This document shows positions 34,429 to 40,144 of a stretch of 40,144 nucleotides of DNA, piece by piece (position 1 is the stretch's first letter; each line of letters begins with the position of its first letter). The DNA comes from a virus, in IMG/VR virus record IMGVR_UViG_3300020465_000038, positions 1-40,144 of that record. One strand, 5' to 3'. Both the position numbers and the translations under genes were made by a program. The notes beneath the pieces were generated by a model. The model was given only the letters and a program-made list of their open reading frames with translations, made no database searches and was not told where the DNA came from.

Positions 34429-36813
34429 ATGCCTAATCTAGTCGGAATCGGAAATAGTCAAGTACCAACCAACGCAATGTTGGGTGGATTGGCGTACCAA
34501 GATTCTGTTGGTGAAATTAATATTGATGAAATAAAAGCAAAGACTGCTGATACTGCAGTAGATGTGTTTGTATATGATACTCGTAAGGATTCTGATGGTG
34601 GTGCATGGAGAAAAAGAACAAGTCATACTTCTTGGTATAATGAAGGTGTAAGTCAACAAAGAGGAGCAAGAAAAGAATTTCCTGCAGTTGCAATACTTGT
34701 TGCTTATAATAATGGATTAATAATATATGATGGTGATGACCCCAATCTACCTATGTGGATGGAGATTTGGCAGTATCAGAATAATTCTAGTGGTAACACC
34801 AATTGGTGGGGTGGAAGTGGTAATGCCACTTCTGTTGCTGCGATAAATGGAACAGTCGTTTTGGGTGGATCGGGAACAAGAAATCTTCATTTTATCAACG
34901 ACAGAATGAGTTTATTTTATACTGCAGCAAGTGGTAATTATACTCAATTTGGAGGAATATCAGATAGAAATATTGCATATACTTCTTGGTCTGCGTCTGA
35001 CGAGTATTATGCTCAACTTCTCAATGCTGGCGTGAATGATGTCGCAATGACTATATTACCAAACGCACCGATTGATGCTAATACTGGACTTCCAATACCT
35101 ACAATTGCTGTTGCGACTGATGGTGGTTTATCAATTATTAATCATTCCGTTGAAGTATTTCATTATACAAGAAGTGGTGGTACTGAATTTACTGGGTCAG
35201 TTGCTTTTGATGAAAATAATGATTTGATTGTTTCTTGGGGAACTGTTGCTGCTGGATGGAGACATATATCAAGATTTACAGAACCATTTGCAACTGATAC
35301 TTCTTTTGATACTGGTCAAGGATATCTTGCCACTGATTTGGGACTTGGTGGATCTGCTGCTGGCGGTAGTTCAGGTGCTGTAAAAATCTCTAATAATGGA
35401 AGAGCTTTTGCAATTGATTATGACGGTAAGGTAAGTGATAGATTGGGACTATTAGATTTAGTTGATGGTTCTACATCAAAAAGTTTAGGTGCTTTTATTG
35501 ATAGTAGTGCCAATAGTGGATGGTGTGTTGGTGATATTACTCGTGCATGGCTTTGTAGCACTGATACAACTAATGTAACTGGATCTCAAAAAATTACGAA
35601 TGGAACTTTTGATTCTAATGTAAATAATTGGACTAATGCTAGTAATGGTACTAAATCTCATGTTAGTGGACAATTAAGAGTTACATCAGGTGCTGGTGGA
35701 TATGCAAGTGTTTATCAAGCAGTGACACTTGTAGTTGGAACAAGATATACAGTGGAAGGATATGTACATGCTGGTACTGCTTTGAATGGAGCAGAGATGT
35801 TTATTTCAACAAGCACTGCTGTTAATAGTGGTAGTGCTTCTGGTGCTAGTGAGCTTGTTCCATATGGTAATTGGAAATCAATTCATATAACATTTACTGC
35901 TACTGCTACAACAATGTATGTGCATTGTCAGCCACGGGCATATAATGCAAATGAATACTCATCTTTTGATAATGTTTCACTTAGGGAAGCAGAAGATGAT
36001 ATGTCTATTAATAAAAAAGGAATTTGTGTATATGGAACAGTACCAAAACAAGTTGTTGCTAGTGGTGCTGAATTAGTATCTTACGGTCCTTTCAGTAACA
36101 GTAATTATCTCGATCAATTATTTGATGAAGATTTTGAGTATGGAACAGGTGATTTTAGTGTATCATTATGGTTTAAAACTACTGGAACTGGTATTGAAAC
36201 ATTCCTGCGTAAAGGTATTGGTGGTAGTGATTATGGGGCTTTTGAAGCATATATGCATACTGATGGTGGTGCAGGTAGAATTAGATTTGTACTTAAAGAT
36301 AATGACGGGAGTAGTTATACCATATGCCAATCTGCCCAATCAGGATGGAATGATGGATATTGGCATCATTATGTTGGTGTAAGACAAGGTGCTTTACTTA
36401 GACTTTATCTTGATGGTAGATTAAATAATTCTGCTGAGACTGATGTAACACATAGTGTGGCTTGGGCTAGTATGAGTAGTCATTTAACAGTTGGACGTTC
36501 TAGTTCTGCTGCTAATCCAGCAACAAATACTTATTTGACACTTGTGAAAATAGCAGGAGATGCACCAACAGATGACCAGGTTAAAAAGATTTATAATGAT
36601 GAGAAAAGTTTATTTGAACCGAATGCTAAGTGTACATTATATGGATCTTCAAATACAATAACTGCGGTAGCATATGATGATTCAACTGACACTGTATATG
36701 CTGGAACATCTGCAGGACGTAGTGATTTCTCTGGTCTAACTAGAATAAATAATACAACAACAGCAGTTACGACTGCTATAGCGGTATCCAATGAACTTGT
36801 AGCAGAGCAATAG
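34429..36813 (+). CDS. Beta-propeller-like adhesin with inserted CBM-like and LamG domains (794 aa)
   Basis: Strong Shine-Dalgarno AGGAGAG nine bases before the ATG. Residues ~35-385 read as propeller-type blades (AVAILVAYNNGLIIYDGDD, TIAVATDGGLSIINHSVEVF, VAFDENNDLIVSWG, AVKISNNGRAFAIDYDGKV). A galactose-binding/CBM-like sandwich follows (ITNGTFDSNVNNWTNA ... FDNVSLREAE, ~389-523). Next is a LamG/concanavalin domain (DFSVSLWFKTTGTGIETF, WHHYVGVRQGALLRLYLDG, ~575-695). The final ~60 residues return to propeller form (ITAVAYDDSTDTVYAGTSAG), so both sandwiches seem inserted before the closing blade. No catalytic residues are evident, so glycan recognition is the likely role. The stop is one base before the next ATG, so the pair is probably co-translated. 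Confidence 0.75.
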   Translation: MPNLVGIGNSQVPTNAMLGGLAYQDSVGEINIDEIKAKTADTAVDVFVYDTRKDSDGGAWRKRTSHTSWYNEGVSQQRGARKEFPAVAILVAYNNGLIIYDGDDPNLPMWMEIWQYQNNSSGNTNWWGGSGNATSVAAINGTVVLGGSGTRNLHFINDRMSLFYTAASGNYTQFGGISDRNIAYTSWSASDEYYAQLLNAGVNDVAMTILPNAPIDANTGLPIPTIAVATDGGLSIINHSVEVFHYTRSGGTEFTGSVAFDENNDLIVSWGTVAAGWRHISRFTEPFATDTSFDTGQGYLATDLGLGGSAAGGSSGAVKISNNGRAFAIDYDGKVSDRLGLLDLVDGSTSKSLGAFIDSSANSGWCVGDITRAWLCSTDTTNVTGSQKITNGTFDSNVNNWTNASNGTKSHVSGQLRVTSGAGGYASVYQAVTLVVGTRYTVEGYVHAGTALNGAEMFISTSTAVNSGSASGASELVPYGNWKSIHITFTATATTMYVHCQPRAYNANEYSSFDNVSLREAEDDMSINKKGICVYGTVPKQVVASGAELVSYGPFSNSNYLDQLFDEDFEYGTGDFSVSLWFKTTGTGIETFLRKGIGGSDYGAFEAYMHTDGGAGRIRFVLKDNDGSSYTICQSAQSGWNDGYWHHYVGVRQGALLRLYLDGRLNNSAETDVTHSVAWASMSSHLTVGRSSSAANPATNTYLTLVKIAGDAPTDDQVKKIYNDEKSLFEPNAKCTLYGSSNTITAVAYDDSTDTVYAGTSAGRSDFSGLTRINNTTTAVTTAIAVSNELVAEQ

Positions 36814-36814
36814 T

Positions 36815-38047
36815 ATGACAGTAAGAGTATCAAAACCAGCAATTAATTTAAGAGAGAAGGTATCAGAACTTGATAAACCTGTTGGTGTAAAAGGATCTGA
36901 ATTAATGAAATCAGAGACTTCTCAAGAAGCAAGAGATCTTATCGGTACTAACCATAAGAACTTATTCATTAATGGTGATATGAGAATAGATCAAAGAGCT
37001 TATGGTGCTGTATCTACTCCTTCTGGCACTGGTTTTACATCTGTAGATAGATGGAAAGCAGTTATAAATCCAGGATCTAAATTTTCAATGCAGAGAAAAT
37101 CTGATGGAACTGTTCCTGGTTTTCCTTATTATATGAGACTAACTTCATTAGCTGCTACTACTCTTGGATCTAGTCAATATCAATTATTTTGGCAATCAAT
37201 TGAATGTAGAAATATATTTGATCGAGCTGGATTTGGTTATGCTGATGCAAAACATTTATCCCTATCTTTTTGGGTTAGATCAAGTGTTCCTGGACCATTC
37301 TCAGGTGCTTTGGAAAATTGGGGTCAAAGTCGTGCTTATGTTTGGCAAGTTGATATTAATAATGCAAATGTTTGGGAATATAAGACAGTACATATTCCAC
37401 CATGTACTGATGGTGATTGGCAAGTAACTTCAACTAATGCAGCATATTTTATGTTCAGTCTGGGAACCACTCTTAGTGGAACACCAAATTCTGGGTGGGT
37501 AAGTGCTCAGAAGTTAGGATCAAATAGTGATATTAGAAGAATTGGAATAAATGGTGCAACGGTAGATTTGACTGGATGTCAATTAGAAATTGGAAGAGTA
37601 GCTACTGAATTTGAACATCGTCTGTTTACTGAAGAACTTCTATTATGCCAAAGATATTATGAGAAATGGGGAGAGAGTCAGTACTCTCATCTTACTACTG
37701 GTACTGGTACTGGTAGAGGAATGTTGATAGGATGTTACAGTCCTGGTACTTCTGGTGTCGCAAATGCTGGTAGATTTTTTGGATGGTTACCAATGGCAAC
37801 ACCCAAAAGGACGAGCAGTCCAACAGTTACTGAAAATTCCATTTTGGTTGAACATACTAGTTTAGGTAATAGTTCTCATGTTACTCAAATTGGACCTTAT
37901 ATGCCAAATAATGGTCCTGGATTAACTATAGAGGTAAATACTCTTGGTGGATATGGTGTTTCTGGTGATCCATACCACTTAAGTTTTTATAAACCTAATA
38001 CTAGTGCTGGTAATATTCCATACATAGCAATAGATTCGGAACTATAA
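36815..38047 (+). CDS. Tail fibre / receptor-binding protein (410 aa)
   Basis: After a short N-terminus (VRVSKPAINLREKVSELDKP) the protein has a motif set very common in marine phages. This runs NLFINGDMRIDQRAYGA (~48-64), FTSVDRWKA, LSLSFWVRSSVPGPFSGAL (~149-167), NVWEYKTVHIPP, GATVDLTGCQLEIGRVATEF (~249-268) and ELLLCQRYYEKWG (~276-288). The C-terminal ~120 residues vary widely in this family and are probably the specificity tip. The ORF is complete, with no truncation. It begins one base after the propeller gene and ends three bases before the next ORF's start. It is a structural, carbohydrate-binding-type tail protein; the host receptor is unknown. Confidence 0.85.
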   Translation: MTVRVSKPAINLREKVSELDKPVGVKGSELMKSETSQEARDLIGTNHKNLFINGDMRIDQRAYGAVSTPSGTGFTSVDRWKAVINPGSKFSMQRKSDGTVPGFPYYMRLTSLAATTLGSSQYQLFWQSIECRNIFDRAGFGYADAKHLSLSFWVRSSVPGPFSGALENWGQSRAYVWQVDINNANVWEYKTVHIPPCTDGDWQVTSTNAAYFMFSLGTTLSGTPNSGWVSAQKLGSNSDIRRIGINGATVDLTGCQLEIGRVATEFEHRLFTEELLLCQRYYEKWGESQYSHLTTGTGTGRGMLIGCYSPGTSGVANAGRFFGWLPMATPKRTSSPTVTENSILVEHTSLGNSSHVTQIGPYMPNNGPGLTIEVNTLGGYGVSGDPYHLSFYKPNTSAGNIPYIAIDSEL

Positions 38048-38049
38048 AT

Positions 38050-38661
38050 ATGGCAAAATATAAAATTACTGGAGAGAATTCCGATCAAGTAAGACTAGTT
38101 AATGACGATGGGTCTGTAACTGTTTTTAGTAAAGGAAGTTGGCAATATGTGGAATTCGTTAATGAAGTTAAGGGAAAAGGTTATTCTATTGTAGAAGGAC
38201 CAACTGTTGGCGTTACTACTGCATATAATATATCACGTCAGGCAGAGTATCCATCTATTGTGGATCAATTAGATAAGATTTATCATGATGGTGTTGATGC
38301 ATGGAAAACAGACATCAAAATAATTAAGGACAAGTATCCTAAATCTCAAGTAGGTGTTACTACAGTAGCAGAAGTTCCTGATTGGGTTCAGACTGAAGTG
38401 AATGTATTAATAAAGAATGACTATCTTCAGGCTGTTGAAAGACTTAAGCAACCAAGAGTTGCTCTTGGTAAAAAAGTATTAGTTGCTGATAATTATTGGG
38501 ATCCAAATCAGAATAAAGTAATAGAAGGTAGCAAGTATACCTATATAAATGTTCCTTCTACCAATGATTCTCTTGTTGTGAGTGATGAAGCAGAAAGAGA
38601 TTCTGCACAAGCAACTATTGACAAGACTCCTCAGTCTATTATTGATTCAATAAATACTTAG
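38050..38661 (+). CDS. Probable tail fibre assembly / tail protein (203 aa)
   Basis: A basic N-terminal part (MAKYKITGENSDQVRLVNDD, VTVFSKGSWQYVEFVNEVKG) is followed at ~67-100 by AEYPSIVDQLDKIYHDGVDA and IKIIKDKYPKS. 'YPSI.DQLD.IY..G......I..IK.KYPK' is the signature of a family of phage tail and tail-fibre assembly (XkdW-like) proteins. Unlike its larger fibre neighbours, it looks soluble and partly helical (~120-150). It ends with a polar, disordered-looking tail. It lies between two fibre genes, where fibre chaperones are typically encoded. A role as assembly factor rather than virion component is inferred. Confidence 0.6.
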   Translation: MAKYKITGENSDQVRLVNDDGSVTVFSKGSWQYVEFVNEVKGKGYSIVEGPTVGVTTAYNISRQAEYPSIVDQLDKIYHDGVDAWKTDIKIIKDKYPKSQVGVTTVAEVPDWVQTEVNVLIKNDYLQAVERLKQPRVALGKKVLVADNYWDPNQNKVIEGSKYTYINVPSTNDSLVVSDEAERDSAQATIDKTPQSIIDSINT

Positions 38662-38675
38662 AAAAGTAGGGTACT

Positions 38676-40144
38676 ATGCCATATCTTGGTCATCCTCCAT
38701 CTACAGGGGAAGAAAATAACTTTAAGATACTCGATGATATCTCATCATATACTTTAACATTTGATGGGTCAAGTTCTAGTGTAGTTTCTACTTCAGATGA
38801 GACAATATATTCATATAACCATAGATTTGTACAAGGACAGAGAGTAACATATAATAACGGTGGTGGTGGAAATATTGCTGGATTGACTAGTGGTACAGTT
38901 TATTATATTATTAAGCAAGATCATAATAATATTCAATTAGCAACGAGTGCTGCTAATGCTGCATCTGGAACCGCAGTTAATATAACAGCAGTTGGAACAG
39001 GAGCATCTCATACATTAAATGTTGCTTTTGATGGAACAAATACAAAATTCAAAGCAACTCATACAACTGGACAAAAAGCAAGAATAACAAGAGGTGCTCA
39101 ATTAGTTCTTTCTATTAATGGTGTTATTCAACAACCACATGATAGTTCAACTCCTTCAACTGGATTTGGATTTGATGTAGACGGAACAATTATATTTTCA
39201 GAAGCACCAGCATCAACAGATGCATTCTGGGGTCATATACTAACAAATAATAATGTTACCTTTGATATATCAGATAACAAGATAGATCATTTTACTGGTG
39301 ATGGATCAACTTTAGCTTTTACACTTTCAAAGTCACCACCAAATAATGAAAATATACTGGTAACTATTGATGGTGTTGTTCAATATCCTAATGATAGTGC
39401 TGGAAATATAAGATCATATTCTACTGCTGCAAATGTTATAAGTTTTACAAGTGCTCCTGGTAGTGGAACAGCAATAGAAGTAAGACATATTGGATTTGCT
39501 GGTGCTACATCTGGTGGTGGAGGTGGAGTAACTGGTTTCTACGGAAGAACTGGTAATGCTGTATTAAAATCAACAGATCATATTACCACAGGTAATATTG
39601 TTGCTGGAGTTGTGACTGCAACTAATGCTGTTATTACTGGAGATTTGACAGTTAATGGAACCACTACAACATTAGATACCAATTTAATTGGAGTTGATAG
39701 ATTAGAGGTAGATGCCAATAATACAACAGTAGCTGTTGCAGTTACACAGAGTGGTGCAGGAGATTTAGTAAGATTATTTGATTCCACTACAGAGAAATTA
39801 AGAATTACTGATGATGGTTTAGTTGGTATCGGAACTAATAATCCACAAAAGACTTTAAATGTTTTTGCTGGTGTAGGAACCACTGAGTTAATTCGCCTCT
39901 CTCAACCAGTTGATGCTAGTGTTCAACAAGAATTTGGAATAGGGTGGTGTTCAAATAATAACCACACACATCCAGGAGCACAAATAACTTCTCTGGAATA
40001 TGATGTTTCAGATCCAAGAAGAGATTTACTTTTTTATACAAGAGGAGTAAATAGTGATTCTGCTCCGACAGAAAGACTTCGCATCACATCAGCAGGTAAT
40101 CTAAAACTACCTGACAGTGCAAAGATTGAATTGGGTGGAGTACA
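38676..40144 (+). CDS. Tail fibre, 3' partial (at least 489 aa)
   Basis: The frame is open from ATG 38676 to the right edge, with a weak AGTAGGG eight-base-type Shine-Dalgarno just upstream (38665-38671). Residues ~47-120 carry the 'H.F..GQ.V.Y' module (YNHRFVQGQRVTYNNGGG, GTVYYIIKQDHNNIQLATSA), also seen in the giant gene. Two 'F.GDGST..FTLS..P......VTIDGV.QYP' beta modules follow (~105-270). A glycine hinge and a collagen-like fibre start (TGFYGRTGNAVLKSTD, ~288-303) come next, then shaft repeats (TGDLTVNGTTTTLDTN, VGIGTNNPQKTLNVFAG, TERLRITSAGNLKL). Such fibres often end in an S74 chaperone, like the partial gene at the left edge, but that end is not in the window. Confidence 0.8.
   Translation, partial: MPYLGHPPSTGEENNFKILDDISSYTLTFDGSSSSVVSTSDETIYSYNHRFVQGQRVTYNNGGGGNIAGLTSGTVYYIIKQDHNNIQLATSAANAASGTAVNITAVGTGASHTLNVAFDGTNTKFKATHTTGQKARITRGAQLVLSINGVIQQPHDSSTPSTGFGFDVDGTIIFSEAPASTDAFWGHILTNNNVTFDISDNKIDHFTGDGSTLAFTLSKSPPNNENILVTIDGVVQYPNDSAGNIRSYSTAANVISFTSAPGSGTAIEVRHIGFAGATSGGGGGVTGFYGRTGNAVLKSTDHITTGNIVAGVVTATNAVITGDLTVNGTTTTLDTNLIGVDRLEVDANNTTVAVAVTQSGAGDLVRLFDSTTEKLRITDDGLVGIGTNNPQKTLNVFAGVGTTELIRLSQPVDASVQQEFGIGWCSNNNHTHPGAQITSLEYDVSDPRRDLLFYTRGVNSDSAPTERLRITSAGNLKLPDSAKIELGGV

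Noticed and set aside
38043-38050. Exact T4 late-promoter box TATAAATA
   Set aside because: It overlaps the stop of one gene and ends on the A of the next ATG; transcription would start inside the next gene with no near in-frame start, so it is probably a chance match at a stop-start junction.
39578-39883. Minus-strand open frame of about 100 codons
   Set aside because: It is wholly antisense to the partial fibre gene, which has a continuous frame and recognisable fibre motifs; Val/Thr-rich antisense frames are expected from Thr/Asn/Gly-rich fibre coding.
1-40144. tRNA genes, CRISPR arrays, insertion sequences or an attachment site
   Set aside because: No cloverleaf, regularly spaced repeat, transposase or integrase was recognised; the only gap longer than 70 bases (809-950) is explained by the 3' element, terminator and late promoter.

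Overview
The window is a stretch of tailed-phage genome, most likely from a T4-like myovirus of marine picocyanobacteria (Synechococcus or Prochlorococcus). The evidence is: very AT-rich DNA; almost wall-to-wall coding capacity; genes joined by gaps of 1-5 bases or overlapping stops and starts; several T4-type late-promoter boxes (NATAAATA); and a series of very large, glycine/threonine/asparagine-rich structural proteins of types I recognise from cyanomyoviruses. There are no tRNA, rRNA, CRISPR, integrase, transposase or replication genes. A myovirus of another marine bacterium is a less likely alternative.

Layout. (1) 1-808: the end of a tail fibre carrying a peptidase S74-type intramolecular chaperone, then a small 2-oxoglutarate/Fe(II) oxygenase-like gene. 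(2) 809-950: the longest gap, holding a structured 3' element, an intrinsic terminator and a late promoter. (3) 951-16396: three giant structural proteins (2395, 1284 and 1465 aa); the second and third are paralogues. (4) 16421-23474: a fibre with a C-terminal adsorption-type domain, a subtilisin-like protease fused to a type-1 copper (cupredoxin) domain, a leucine-rich-repeat protein and a smaller structural protein. (5) 23537-26299: the only minus-strand gene, a 920-aa PA14-containing structural protein, set between a convergent and a divergent junction. (6) 26341-40144: a small coiled-coil protein and a second run of fibre and adhesin genes (five fibre- or lectin-type proteins and three smaller genes), the last fibre running off the window.

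How the genes fit together. Nearly everything looks like virion surface: fibre shafts with recurring VGIGT-type and TERLRI-type repeats, and tips or side domains of many carbohydrate-binding kinds (PA14, LamG/concanavalin-like, CBM-like, beta-helix, LRR, beta-propeller). The late promoters imply co-expression with the capsid and tail genes at the end of infection. The subtilase, the cupredoxin and the S74 chaperone are the parts with a likely chemical rather than purely adhesive role. Two related intergenic elements downstream of plus-strand genes (about 824-888 and 23470-23535) can form the same RNA fold, with compensatory base changes; this is the clearest signal in the window that ordinary gene annotation does not explain.
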